A DNA stretch of 64,000 bases. It comes from Dysgonomonas sp. 520 (GTDB taxonomy: Bacteria; Bacteroidota; Bacteroidia; Bacteroidales; Dysgonomonadaceae). The DNA lies in assembly GCF_010501095.1 (NCBI RefSeq), contig NZ_QVMP01000002.1, positions 111,280-175,279 of the forward strand. The letters run 5' to 3'. Shown piece by piece: positions 9,054 to 17,618 of this stretch. The position numbers and the translations under genes were made by a program. Numbering within the stretch: position 1 is the stretch's first letter; every line of letters starts with the position of its first letter. Under the pieces are notes generated by a model. The model was given only the letters and a program-made list of their open reading frames with translations, was not told where the DNA came from and did not search any database.

Positions 9054-9250
9054 AAAAAGCATGGAACTTGCTTCACTCGCAACAAAAGGCTCTGGTAAAC
9101 CCTGAAAGACGAGATCCACAAGCCCATGCCCATACAGGCATGAACAATTGTAAACCTCTCTTGTCTTTCTTAAAATTGTACCAGAATTTTTTGTTACAAG
9201 AGAAATTAATTATTCATGTGAAATTTTTCGGCGACACTTCGCCGTTATGT
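9054..9250 (-). ncRNA. Candidate structured small RNA of about 190 bases (possibly 6S-like)
   Basis: Read on the minus strand, a TAACTTTGC promoter core (the same 9-mer as in front of tRNA-Pro) is followed at once by a perfect hairpin (9229-9244, CGGCGA/TCGCCG). A second helix follows, TCTCTTGT pairing with ACAAGAGA about 40 bases later. A long bulged hairpin comes last, in which GCATGG, CTTG and CTCG pair with CGAG, CAAG and CCATGC. The end is seven T residues. No convincing reading frame occupies it. Size and promoter-to-terminator organisation fit a 6S-type regulator, but I cannot confirm the family from memory. Confidence 0.45.
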
Positions 9251-9254
9251 CAAT

Positions 9255-9263
9255 GCAAAGTTA
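9255..9263 (-). promoter_or_regulatory. Promoter -7 element for the candidate small RNA
   Basis: The minus strand reads TAACTTTGC, identical to the core in front of tRNA-Pro. No TTG -33 element is seen at the right distance. Confidence 0.45.
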
Positions 9264-9362
9264 ACATATTTATGTTTACTCGTAGATGCTTGTTTGTTCT
9301 TTTTTCTGTTAAGTGTTGTCGTTGTATGGGATTGCAAATCCTATGCGACAGCAGTTTTGTGA

Positions 9363-9383
9363 GGGCAGGCTTCTAGTCTGCCC
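9363..9383. repeat. GGGCAG/CTGCCC hairpin in the leader region
   Basis: A 6-bp GC-rich stem with a 9-base loop in the intergenic gap between the small RNA and the TPR lipoprotein gene. It has no T-run on either side. Confidence 0.4.
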
Positions 9384-9471
9384 GAAAGATTTGCCATGAA
9401 AAAAAGTGACATACATCTTCGCCCAAATTTCAAATTTGCCAAAAGGCTATTAACTTTCACAATAAAAAAGC

Positions 9472-9479
9472 TATTTTTG
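9472..9479 (+). promoter_or_regulatory. Promoter -7 element of the TPR lipoprotein gene
   Basis: TATTTTTG fits TAnnTTTG and would start transcription about 25 bases before the TTG start codon at 9510. Confidence 0.4.
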
Positions 9480-9509
9480 TGTTTAATAGATTAGAAATTA
9501 TTCACAATA

Positions 9510-12500
9510 TTGCAGATATTGAGCAAACGCATAATCTTTAGCAAGAAAGCATTTGCAGTCAAAGCCTTATTTTTGATTGCAACGATATTGTTCGGCTCGT
9601 GTTCTTCACAGAAGAATACAAGCACTACCCGTGCATATCACTCCATCAACACCCGCTACAATATCTACTTTAATGCCTATGAGGCATATAAAGATGCGCT
9701 GAAATCGAAAAACCTGTCGAACAAAGACAACCTATCGGAAATCATATCCATCTATCCGTACGATCCTGAATGGGACGAAAGCAAAAAAGGAGGAGGCTCT
9801 TTCACCACCACCATAGATAAAGCCACAAAAGCTATAAAACTTCATTCCATCACCACAAAACCAGAGAAAGATCCCGACAAGTCGAAAGATACGAAATATC
9901 AGGAGTGGCTGAAATCGAGAGAATTCAACCCTTTCCTTAAAAATGCGTGGCTGCTGATGGGTAAAGCTGAATATCAGAACGAAGACTATCTGAAGGCGAT
10001 CACCACATTTGCGCATATCTCGCACCTCTACAACAACAATCTGGAAGTGATCACGGAGGCACGCCTGTGGATGGCATTGTCATACACACAGATGGGATGG
10101 CAGTACGAAGCTGACAATATGTTTCAGAAAGTGAAACCCGAAGGCATGTCGGAAAAATTGAAGGGCGAGTTTGCAGGGATATACGCCAACTATCTGGTGC
10201 GCATGAAGCAGTACGACGAAGCGATACCATATATTGAAGAGGCAATAAAATCGGAAAGCGACAACTATCAGAAGATACGTTTAAGGTATCTGCTTGGTCA
10301 GATATATGCCAAAAAGGGAGAAAGAGCTAAGGCTTATAAGGCATTTGGTAGTGTTCAGGGGATGAGGACTCCTTACGAATTTTCGTTTAACGCCAAAATA
10401 AGGCAGGCCGAATTATACGATTCGGGCAACAAGTCGAAAGTGATATCTTCCCTCACAAAAATGGGGAAGAACTCAAAAAACAAAGAATATCTCGATCAGG
10501 TATACTATACGCTGGGCAACGTCTACCTGAATGAAAAAGATACGGTAAAGGCAATTGATAATTATAAAATTGCAATTGAGAAAAGTACACGCAACGGTTA
10601 CGATAAAGCGATTGCCCAATTGCAATTGGGCGAAATATATTTCACCCAGAGGGAGTTTATCAAAGCACAGCCCTGCTATTCGGAAGCAATTGGTGTTTTG
10701 AGTAAAAAGCACGAGAAATATCCGCTAGCTTCGCTTCGCTCGGCAGTGTTGGACGAATTGGTGGTTCATGCCGAGGCTGTGCATCTGCAAGACAGTTTGC
10801 AACATTTGGCCGGCCTCCCCGAAAACGAAAGGCTGGCTGTGATTGAAAAACACATAAAAGACCTGAAAGAACAAGAGGCCGAGCAAAAACGACAAGAAGA
10901 ACTACTGGCAAAGGAAGAAGAAACCAAAGGACAGTTTGTTCAGCAAAATCAGCAGACCGGTTGGCCGAATCAGCAGGAATCAAGTTTCTACTTCGACAAC
11001 AGGCAAACTGTGGAGCAAGGAAAAATATCATTTAAGCGACTGTGGGGGACCCGTACGCTCGAAGATAACTGGCGACGGCAAAACAAGCAGGCGAATGTGT
11101 TTGCCGAGGATGTTCCGGGAGGACTGGATACCGACAGTCTGGCGCAGACCGGAGAAGGAGTGGAAGGTATGCCAACTCAAAACGAGACGATTGACGATAA
11201 ATACAATCCCGAATATTATTTACAGCAATTGCCACTGACACCGGAGGCAATAGAAGCGTCGGATAAGATTATAGAAAATGCCCTGTTCAACATGGGTAAA
11301 ATATATAAAGATAAGCTGACGGATTTCGATTTGGCTGTCGATGCCTTTAATACAGACCTTACACGTTTCCCTGCAACGCCCAACAAGGAGGAGATATATT
11401 ACCAGTTGTTCTTGATCTATCTGCAATTGGGAGATAAGGCGATGCAGGAACAATACCGTGCAATGCTGATGCGTGAATTCCCTGAGAATGACTATGCAGC
11501 CACATTGTCCGACCCTAATTACGAATGGAATATGCTGAATATGACACTTCTGCAAGATTCTATTTACGATGCAACCTATAATGCCTATCTCGACAGCAAG
11601 ATTAATGCCGTGAGAAATAACTACCAAAGCATTAAGGAAAAATATCCGCTGGCCAAACTGATGCCTAAATTCATGTTGTTGAATGCGCTCACTTATGCCC
11701 AGACAAACGATGAGATGAAGTTTAAAGACAATTTGCAGGAATTGGTAGATACATATCCTCAAAGCGATGTCAGCGAATATGCTTCGGGAATTCTCAAAAA
11801 CCTGCTTAGCGGCAGACGTCTGGCTTCCGACAATTCCCCAACCCGGGGCATGATCTGGGATTTGAGGTTCTCCGACGAAGAAATGGCTATGCACCCCGAC
11901 AGCATACAATTCGTGGATAACAGGGATGCAAATCATCTGTTGTTGTTCATCTACAATTCTAAAACCGTAGACCGCAACCAACTGATCTACGATGTGGCGC
12001 AATACAACTTCTCTTCGTACAACCGCCGGGTGTTCGACCTCGATTTCAGTGAGGTGGGACAGATACGTTTGTTGCAGGCAAAAGGATACAAATCGTACGA
12101 TGACATAAAGTCGTATATGACAAAAGCCTTTGCTTCCGAATCGCTGATAAGCCGAATAGACCCCACTGTGATTCCTGTGCCTATTTCGGTTGAAAACATG
12201 GCAACCCTGATGCGAGGTAAAAGTCTGGGTGAATATTTCGAATTTTTCAAAACAAACTATTCGTCCGATATGCGCACACTTATCGCCTATTGGGATAATC
12301 AGATTGATTTGGAAATCAGGAAACAGGAAGAAGAAAAAGCATTGGAGGAAGCTCAGGCCGAGCAGCAAAAACAAGAAGAAGAGAAAGCAAAAGAAATGCC
12401 TGTTACGGAACTTCCGGTCGAGGCTGCTCCGGATAAACCCGTCAAGGTGAAACCGGATGACCCTGTTGTGAAAACTGACGATAAGCCGGAAGAAGGAAAA

Positions 12501-13106
12501 GAAGCTGACCAACAACCCGATAAAGTGGAGGCGAGTGCAGCCGACTTGTTCACAGACGAACAAGCAGACAAGATAGAAGGCGTGGTGAACACTGCAACCG
12601 AAATTATCAATAATCCTGTGGATGGATTGAAAAACCTGTTCAGCAAAAAACGTGGTCAATCGAAATTGACGAAAGAAGAGCAGGAAGAACAGAAGCGGGA
12701 AAAAGAAGAGCAAAAACAGCTTGACAAGATAAGAAAAGAGACACTCAAGGCACAGCAAGATTCTGTGAAGAGGGCAGAAAAAGCCGTTCAGGATTCTATC
12801 CGTAATGCTGAGAAGCAAGCCGCCGATATACTGAAACAAGCCGAAAGACAGAAAAAAGAAGAACAAAGGTTGCTTGAAAAACAAGAAAAAGAACAGGTAG
12901 AAGCCGAGAAAAAAGCTAAAGAAGAAGCCCGTAAGCAGAAAGAAAGAGACAAGAAAGAAAGAGAGAAAAACCGGAGGGAAGAACTTAAGCGTAAAGAGAA
13001 AGAACGGAACGAAAAGCTGAAACAAAGAGAAAAAGAACGCCGCGAAAAGCTGCGGCAACGCGAAAAAGAACGTCAGGAAAGAGCCAAAGCCAAACAAAAG
13101 CGTTAG
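9510..13106 (+). CDS. SprE/PorW-like TPR lipoprotein
   Basis: A 1198-residue lipoprotein: signal segment with lipobox FGSC, then YHSINTRYNIYFNAYEAY, a hallmark of the SprE/PorW family. TPR-like helical repeats cover roughly residues 150-420 and 590-730. The C-terminal third is Lys/Glu/Gln-rich, low-complexity and coiled-coil, ending in Arg/Lys-rich repeats. SprE and PorW are accessory lipoproteins of type IX secretion and gliding in Bacteroidetes; homologues also occur where no T9SS is known, so a secretion role is inference. No in-frame ATG precedes the signal peptide. The start is a TTG at 9510 or 9519, 30-40 bases after the promoter. The basic tail creates a long open reading frame on the opposite strand that is not a gene. 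Confidence 0.75.
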   Translation: MQILSKRIIFSKKAFAVKALFLIATILFGSCSSQKNTSTTRAYHSINTRYNIYFNAYEAYKDALKSKNLSNKDNLSEIISIYPYDPEWDESKKGGGSFTTTIDKATKAIKLHSITTKPEKDPDKSKDTKYQEWLKSREFNPFLKNAWLLMGKAEYQNEDYLKAITTFAHISHLYNNNLEVITEARLWMALSYTQMGWQYEADNMFQKVKPEGMSEKLKGEFAGIYANYLVRMKQYDEAIPYIEEAIKSESDNYQKIRLRYLLGQIYAKKGERAKAYKAFGSVQGMRTPYEFSFNAKIRQAELYDSGNKSKVISSLTKMGKNSKNKEYLDQVYYTLGNVYLNEKDTVKAIDNYKIAIEKSTRNGYDKAIAQLQLGEIYFTQREFIKAQPCYSEAIGVLSKKHEKYPLASLRSAVLDELVVHAEAVHLQDSLQHLAGLPENERLAVIEKHIKDLKEQEAEQKRQEELLAKEEETKGQFVQQNQQTGWPNQQESSFYFDNRQTVEQGKISFKRLWGTRTLEDNWRRQNKQANVFAEDVPGGLDTDSLAQTGEGVEGMPTQNETIDDKYNPEYYLQQLPLTPEAIEASDKIIENALFNMGKIYKDKLTDFDLAVDAFNTDLTRFPATPNKEEIYYQLFLIYLQLGDKAMQEQYRAMLMREFPENDYAATLSDPNYEWNMLNMTLLQDSIYDATYNAYLDSKINAVRNNYQSIKEKYPLAKLMPKFMLLNALTYAQTNDEMKFKDNLQELVDTYPQSDVSEYASGILKNLLSGRRLASDNSPTRGMIWDLRFSDEEMAMHPDSIQFVDNRDANHLLLFIYNSKTVDRNQLIYDVAQYNFSSYNRRVFDLDFSEVGQIRLLQAKGYKSYDDIKSYMTKAFASESLISRIDPTVIPVPISVENMATLMRGKSLGEYFEFFKTNYSSDMRTLIAYWDNQIDLEIRKQEEEKALEEAQAEQQKQEEEKAKEMPVTELPVEAAPDKPVKVKPDDPVVKTDDKPEEGKEADQQPDKVEASAADLFTDEQADKIEGVVNTATEIINNPVDGLKNLFSKKRGQSKLTKEEQEEQKREKEEQKQLDKIRKETLKAQQDSVKRAEKAVQDSIRNAEKQAADILKQAERQKKEEQRLLEKQEKEQVEAEKKAKEEARKQKERDKKEREKNRREELKRKEKERNEKLKQREKERREKLRQREKERQERAKAKQKR

Positions 13107-13192
13107 CTTGTTTGTTAAATTAGTTGCATAACAACAGATAGAGATACCCCTATCGAATGTTTTTATTGAAATCATCTAATTCAGATATAAAC

Positions 13193-13624
13193 ATGGCAAC
13201 TAGTAAAACAAAACGTGGGCTTTGGATCACTCTGATCGTGATTCTGCTCTTAGGCTTAGGATTCTTATATTTCTGGTTTTATATTCCTTACGGAGACAGC
13301 AGTGTGAAGGCCGGCCTGCTCAACAATATGCAACACCAAGGGTATATCTTCAAAACAAACGAGGGCAGGCTTATCCAGACAGGCATTAAAACAAACGTAC
13401 AGGGAGGAATTGAGTCCAACACATTCAATTTTTCGGTTGAAGACGATGCTCTGGCCAAACAACTCGAAGGTTTGGTAGGAAAGTATGTCAGGCTACACTA
13501 CAAGCAATACTATGGAACATTGCCTTGGCGGGGATATACGAAGTATATTGTAGACAGCATAGTGGCTGTTGAGAAAAATCCGGAGGATAATGTCAATCAG
13601 ATTCCCCTCGATGCGCTTCAGTAA
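13193..13624 (+). CDS. Membrane-anchored conserved hypothetical protein
   Basis: 143 residues from the ATG at 13193 (an earlier in-frame ATG at 13157 would add an implausible polar leader). A short Lys-rich N-terminus is followed by one strong transmembrane segment (about residues 12-31), then WFYIPYGDSSVKAGLLNNM and a beta-rich soluble domain. The IPYG..SVKAG block is conserved in Bacteroidales proteins sometimes mis-annotated as 6-phosphogluconate dehydrogenase; there is no NADP-binding fold here. It is probably anchored in the inner membrane and faces the periplasm. Function unknown. Confidence 0.7.
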   Translation: MATSKTKRGLWITLIVILLLGLGFLYFWFYIPYGDSSVKAGLLNNMQHQGYIFKTNEGRLIQTGIKTNVQGGIESNTFNFSVEDDALAKQLEGLVGKYVRLHYKQYYGTLPWRGYTKYIVDSIVAVEKNPEDNVNQIPLDALQ

Positions 13625-13646
13625 GATTTAGGAACGGTATTTTTTT

Positions 13647-13654
13647 TATCTTTG
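13647..13654 (+). promoter_or_regulatory. Promoter -7 element of the rRNA methyltransferase gene
   Basis: TATCTTTG lies about 90 bases before the ATG at 13744. The leader contains the short inverted repeat CGTTTTTTAAACG. Confidence 0.45.
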
Positions 13655-13743
13655 TGTAATTTTTATTCAACGTTTTTTAAACGTAACAGGAATAAAAACG
13701 GCTAATGTAATTGATCATCAAAATACCGATTCGTATAAACAAC

Positions 13744-14934
13744 ATGGATTATAAGAAAATAACACTAAAACCGAAGAAAGAAGAAGCATTGCAACGCTTC
13801 CACCCCTGGATATTCTCAGGAGCCATAGACAAAAGAGATCAGGGATTGGCAGAAGGGGATATTGTGAATGTATATTCTTCGAAAGGTGATTTTCTGGCAA
13901 CAGGGCACTACCAGATAGGAAGCATCGAAGTGAGGGTGCTTTCATTTGTTGAGAGAGAAATTGACCGGGACTATTGGAACGAAAAAATAGCTGTCGCTTA
14001 CGATTTACGCAAAGCGATAGGAGTAGTTGCCGACAACAACAACGCTTACCGTCTGGTGCATGGAGAAGGAGACAACCTACCCGGACTGATTGTCGATATC
14101 TACGCCGACACGGCAGTCATGCAGTCACATTCGGTGGGTATGCACATGAACAGAATGGATATATGCGAAGCACTGAAAAACGTCTTAGGTGATACGATAC
14201 AGAATATCTACTACAAATCGGAAACAACATTACCTTTCAAAGCTAATCTGGATTCGGAAAACGGCTACCTTTTCGGAGGAAAAGACACTGTAAATGACGA
14301 AGCCATCGAAAACGGTCTGAAATTTCGTGCCGACTGGTTGAAGGGTCAGAAAACAGGATTCTTTGTAGATCAACGAGACAACAGGTCGCTTCTCGAAAAA
14401 TATGCAAAAGACCGTTCCGTGCTCAATATGTTTTGCTACACAGGAGGTTTTTCGTTCTATGCCATGCGGGGAGGAGCCAAAGCCGTTCACTCGGTCGACA
14501 GTTCGGGAAAAGCGATCATGCTCACCGAACAAAACGTCAAGTTGAATTTCGGCGATGATCCCCGGCATAAAGCTTTTGCCGAAGATGCCTTCAAATATCT
14601 GGGAAACATGAACAGAGGCGATTACGACCTGATTGTGCTCGACCCGCCTGCCTTTGCCAAACACAGGGGAGCAATAAAAAATGCCTTGCAAGGATATAAA
14701 CGCCTGAATGCAGTTGCTTTCGATAAAATTGCAAAAGGAGGGATCGTTTTCACATTTTCATGCTCGCAGGTGATCAGTAAAGACATGTTCCGAATGGCTG
14801 TTTTCAGCGCAGCCGCCATGTCGGGCAGAAGCGTGAAGATATTGCACCAGATGACACAACCGGCAGATCATCCCATCAACATCTACCATCCCGAAGGTGA
14901 ATACCTGAAAGGACTTGTATTGTATGTAGAATAA
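13744..14934 (+). CDS. rlmI: RlmI-type 23S rRNA (cytosine-C5) methyltransferase
   Basis: 396 residues from the ATG at 13744. The N-terminal PUA domain begins with KKEEALQRFHPWIFSGAI and covers about residues 1-80. A central RlmI-like domain with GDNLPGLIVDIY follows. The Rossmann SAM-binding domain carries LNMFCYTGGFSFYA (motif I), VDSSGKA and the DLIVLDPPAF catalytic motif, with a later TFSCSQ that supplies the Cys typical of C5-pyrimidine methyltransferases. These enzymes methylate C1962 of 23S rRNA in E. coli. The order and length match the family. The gene stands alone downstream of its own promoter; a lipoprotein gene follows 18 bases later and may share the transcript. Confidence 0.85.
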   Translation: MDYKKITLKPKKEEALQRFHPWIFSGAIDKRDQGLAEGDIVNVYSSKGDFLATGHYQIGSIEVRVLSFVEREIDRDYWNEKIAVAYDLRKAIGVVADNNNAYRLVHGEGDNLPGLIVDIYADTAVMQSHSVGMHMNRMDICEALKNVLGDTIQNIYYKSETTLPFKANLDSENGYLFGGKDTVNDEAIENGLKFRADWLKGQKTGFFVDQRDNRSLLEKYAKDRSVLNMFCYTGGFSFYAMRGGAKAVHSVDSSGKAIMLTEQNVKLNFGDDPRHKAFAEDAFKYLGNMNRGDYDLIVLDPPAFAKHRGAIKNALQGYKRLNAVAFDKIAKGGIVFTFSCSQVISKDMFRMAVFSAAAMSGRSVKILHQMTQPADHPINIYHPEGEYLKGLVLYVE

Positions 14935-14952
14935 TCTAACTAAAAATAACTT

Positions 14953-15468
14953 ATGAAAATAAAACTCACTTTTCTGACCTTTTCACTACTCTTTTTAGCT
15001 GCTTGTTCCAACAACAAAGACTATGCTTACAATCAGAAAACTACCAGCAATTATTATCTGACCAGCAAGATTTTTGAAGGTATTTACCAGAAATTTGTAG
15101 ATGGTGAATACAAAACCAATTACGAATGGGATAACGAATTCAAAGGAAATGATCTACTTACGGATGCCAACGGTCTGAAAGCCAACTCGGAAGCACATCT
15201 TGCCCAGATTGAATCGCTTGAGAGAAGTGCCGACACCGATAAATTCCATGAAAATGTATCTTTATTCTTCAAGAAAGTTGGCGGAGATTTTGTCAATGCC
15301 CTGCATTCTTATGCCGAAATAGACTGCGACTGTAAAGAGAAAAAAGACTCGATATCCAACGTTATCACTTCCCTATATGGCGAAATTTCTTCGATAGAAG
15401 ACAAGGCTCTGGAAGAACAAAAGGCATGGTTTGAAAAGGCCGGATTCAAAGGCGAAGAGAAGAAATAA
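14953..15468 (+). CDS. Hypothetical lipoprotein
   Basis: A 171-residue protein with a clear type II signal peptide (basic start, hydrophobic core, lipobox LAAC at Cys18). The mature part is polar, mainly helical and acidic, with a possible amphipathic segment near residues 60-110 and a C-terminal Glu/Lys-rich stretch. I do not recognise the family. The start is the ATG at 14953, 18 bases after the methyltransferase stop, which suggests co-transcription. A 56-base palindrome follows the gene and is its likely 3' boundary. Confidence 0.6.
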   Translation: MKIKLTFLTFSLLFLAACSNNKDYAYNQKTTSNYYLTSKIFEGIYQKFVDGEYKTNYEWDNEFKGNDLLTDANGLKANSEAHLAQIESLERSADTDKFHENVSLFFKKVGGDFVNALHSYAEIDCDCKEKKDSISNVITSLYGEISSIEDKALEEQKAWFEKAGFKGEEKK

Positions 15469-15482
15469 AAGAGATTATATAA

Positions 15483-15538
15483 ATCACCTGATGTTGCTAT
15501 CACAAGGGCGTAAAATTTTACGTCCTTAGCAAGGTGAT
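15483..15538. repeat. Long imperfect palindrome after the lipoprotein gene
   Basis: Nested complementary blocks ATCACC/GGTGAT, TTGCTA/TAGCAA and AAGG.CGTAAAA/TTTTACG.CCTT make an interrupted stem with its axis near 15515. There is no T-run, so it is more like a REP element or a transcript-stabilising structure than an intrinsic terminator. Confidence 0.55.
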
Positions 15539-15592
15539 GCATATAATTTAACACCATCCTGATTGCCATAAAAAAACCAAACACAAGCTATT

Positions 15593-16357
15593 ATGACGCT
15601 ATTTAACCGAAAAAAGAAAAAACAAACAGACTTTGACGATTTTCCGCCAATCGGTGGACTGATGGTTTCTAAAATGATTACGGACGAAGGTTGTAAGCCA
15701 ATGTTCATGTATCGAGACAAGCGCAGCAGGCCGGAAGATAGTGGCTGGCGGATTTTTTCAGGTTACGAATCAGACGAATATACCAATAACCCAGAAAATG
15801 CAGGGATATATAGTGCATCAACTATATTGAGGATTGATCCGTCGATTGCCGATCTGTTATTGAAAGGAGTTGGCTCGGTTTATGAGCGTAAATCGGAAAA
15901 ATCGGAATGGTATAAAGTCCACAACTTCAAGTTGGGAGATGACTATATGGTAAAACACCAACTCACCGATAAATGGACTCTCGAAATTAACAATCTATTT
16001 GAACGCAGACTGGAAGAAGACGGAAGCCTGCTATACACAACAGGAGATAAATCCTTAAGATTGGTTGTTTGGAATGATAAAGGGAAGAAACGCGACGATA
16101 TCTATGAGGATCATAAAATGATTGTTGAAAACAGGGATCAAAGCCGTTCCAAAACCTTAGAGACTTATGATTTTACCGATGATGCTGTTGCCAGAGTCGG
16201 CTATCTGATAAAAGAATCTGACGGGCAAAAAGAGTATGGTGTGATTTACGCTTTCTCTGTCATCGACGAAAACATATTGCAAATAGCGATTTACTTTGAC
16301 GAAGAGGCTGATAAAGATTGGGCAATCTCCACATGGAAAAATATAAAAACGGAGTAA
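15593..16357 (+). CDS. DUF2185-domain protein
   Basis: A 254-residue soluble protein. The N-terminal half carries a DUF2185-type domain: VSKMITDEGCKPMFMYRDK, then DSGWRIFSGYESDEYTNNPEN, and a later DPSIADLLLKGVGSVYER. This domain is found in stand-alone regulators and in immunity-protein-like contexts. The C-terminal half (about residues 105-254) is beta-rich with no family I know. No signal peptide. The gene ends exactly where sequence from a dead integrase begins on the other strand, so it marks the left border of the mobile region; its own 3' end may or may not be original. Confidence 0.65.
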   Translation: MTLFNRKKKKQTDFDDFPPIGGLMVSKMITDEGCKPMFMYRDKRSRPEDSGWRIFSGYESDEYTNNPENAGIYSASTILRIDPSIADLLLKGVGSVYERKSEKSEWYKVHNFKLGDDYMVKHQLTDKWTLEINNLFERRLEEDGSLLYTTGDKSLRLVVWNDKGKKRDDIYEDHKMIVENRDQSRSKTLETYDFTDDAVARVGYLIKESDGQKEYGVIYAFSVIDENILQIAIYFDEEADKDWAISTWKNIKTE

Positions 16358-16363
16358 ATCAAT

Positions 16364-16500
16364 TCGAAGTCCCAGAATTTAGGGTTTACGGATATTCCTA
16401 GACTCTTATATTTCCTTTTTCGGTCTTTTGTAACACACAGCATAAGCGGGTGTTCTCCATTTGCTAATGTTTTCGATTTGTAACACAAGATATTAACCAT
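16364..16500 (-). pseudogene. Integrase remnant: N-terminal arm-binding domain only
   Basis: The first 45 or so codons encode a protein like the N-terminus of Bacteroidetes tyrosine integrases: CYKSKTLANGEHPLMLCVTK, then RKYKSLGISVNPKFWDFE. In intact family members this continues for 350 more residues; here it stops at the junction with the DUF2185 gene. The start ATG at 16500 is preserved. This is a deletion scar marking a former element end. Confidence 0.65.
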
Positions 16501-16561
16501 GATTTTACGGTTTAACTCTTGGTTTAACTTTTATCAAAAAACCATTATTATAAACACAAAA

Positions 16562-16589
16562 AAAGACTTACAATTTACTGTAAGTCTTT
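16562..16589 (-). terminator. Strong intrinsic terminator at the island border
   Basis: A perfect 11-bp stem (AAAGACTTACA/TGTAAGTCTTT) with a 6-base loop is followed on the minus strand by seven or more T. It sits just downstream of the tRNA-like scar, the usual place for a tRNA terminator. Confidence 0.7.
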
Positions 16590-16597
16590 GATTTTCA

Positions 16598-16622
16598 AGT
16601 GGGCGTTGACGGATTTTGAATG
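16598..16622 (-). other. tRNA 3'-end-like scar (possible attachment site)
   Basis: On the minus strand, TTCAAAATCCGTCAACGCCCA looks like the T-loop, T-stem 3' strand, acceptor 3' strand and discriminator of a tRNA whose 5' acceptor strand would be GGGCGTT. The rest of a tRNA is missing. Integrative elements often recreate a tRNA 3' end at their borders. With the integrase remnant and terminator beside it, I read this as a leftover attachment site. Confidence 0.45.
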
Positions 16623-16814
16623 TCCCATCTAACCCATATACTGTCAGTCATTTAACTATCAAAGATTGTATTCTACTCACTTGTTACTCACTCCATTTTT
16701 AGAGTGATTTTTAAGAGAACTTTTCCTCTTTAAGTAATAAGGCAAAGGTAGAAATAAATTTATAGATATCCTAATACTTGTTTTATTTTTCGTTTAATAA
16801 TACATATTTTTATG

Positions 16815-16822
16815 TATCTTTG
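16815..16822 (+). promoter_or_regulatory. Promoter -7 element of the abiE-TOTE operon
   Basis: TATCTTTG fits the consensus and implies a transcript start near 16830, about 20 bases before the ATG at 16851. This rejects the earlier in-frame ATG at 16812. Confidence 0.55.
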
Positions 16823-16850
16823 TACGGGAAATAAAATAGAAGACGGGAAT

Positions 16851-17618
16851 ATGAGTAAATATATCGAAGAATTCCATAAACTCAAAATCTTCCATAAAAA
16901 AGATATTGTTGTATTGACCGGTGACGAAAATGCAGCAAAAGAACTTTTACGAAGGTATAAACAGCAAGGGTTAATATCACAAGTAAGACGAGATCTCTAC
17001 GTTGCAACAGATTTGGCAACAAAAACCAGTTCTGCTTCAAAATACGAAATAGCCAGTCAAATAAACTCTTCTTCTTACCTATCCTACCATGCTGCATTAG
17101 AATATCATGGTCTGGCTCATCAGGTATTTTATGAAATGCAGGTTTCATCCAAAGAGAGGTTCAACAACTTTGAGTACGATGGGATTAGTTATATTTATTC
17201 GGAATCGAAATCAGATGCCGGAGTTATTATTCCTCCTGCTGATACATTAATCAGAGTAACCGATTTGGAACGTACTATTTTAGATTGTATCAATCAAATA
17301 GACCGAAGTGGTGGACTGGAAGAAATGATAGAATGTTTTGCCCTTATCACTTATATCAATGAGAATAAACTACAAGACTATTTGAAGCAATTCAATAAAC
17401 AGGTTCTTTATCAAAAGACAGGATTTGTTCTTGGCTACTTTCAAAAGGAAATGAAGTTAAGTGATGCTTTCTTTGATTTTTGTAAATCCAAGATTGGGAA
17501 AAGTATCCGTTATTTGACAGGTCAACAGGAATCCAATGTGTATTTTAATGAATGGAAGCTTTACGCTCCTAAAAACATTCTTTCATTTTTAGAACAAGGA
17601 GGAAACGTCAATGTATAA
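16851..17618 (+). CDS. AbiEi-family antitoxin
   Basis: 255 residues from the ATG at 16851. An N-terminal winged-helix region (HKKDIVVLTGDENAAKELLRRY, then a short turn and RRDLYV) is followed by the AbiEi core (YLSYHAALEYHGLAHQ, then TLIRVTDLERTILDCI). AbiEi antitoxins repress their own operon and neutralise the nucleotidyltransferase toxin AbiEii in type IV abortive-infection modules. The stop codon overlaps the start of the toxin gene by 8 bases, so translation is probably coupled. Promoter position and the family's N-terminal motif agree on this start. Confidence 0.85.
   Translation: MSKYIEEFHKLKIFHKKDIVVLTGDENAAKELLRRYKQQGLISQVRRDLYVATDLATKTSSASKYEIASQINSSSYLSYHAALEYHGLAHQVFYEMQVSSKERFNNFEYDGISYIYSESKSDAGVIIPPADTLIRVTDLERTILDCINQIDRSGGLEEMIECFALITYINENKLQDYLKQFNKQVLYQKTGFVLGYFQKEMKLSDAFFDFCKSKIGKSIRYLTGQQESNVYFNEWKLYAPKNILSFLEQGGNVNV

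Noticed and set aside
11220-13175. A 651-codon open frame on the minus strand inside the TPR lipoprotein gene
   Set aside because: It is the mirror of the Lys/Glu/Gln-rich coding sequence (runs of Phe and Leu), has no start signals, and overlaps a well-supported gene throughout.
16598-16622. A complete tRNA gene at the island border
   Set aside because: Only the T-arm and acceptor 3' side are present; no anticodon arm or 5' acceptor strand could be found upstream on the minus strand.
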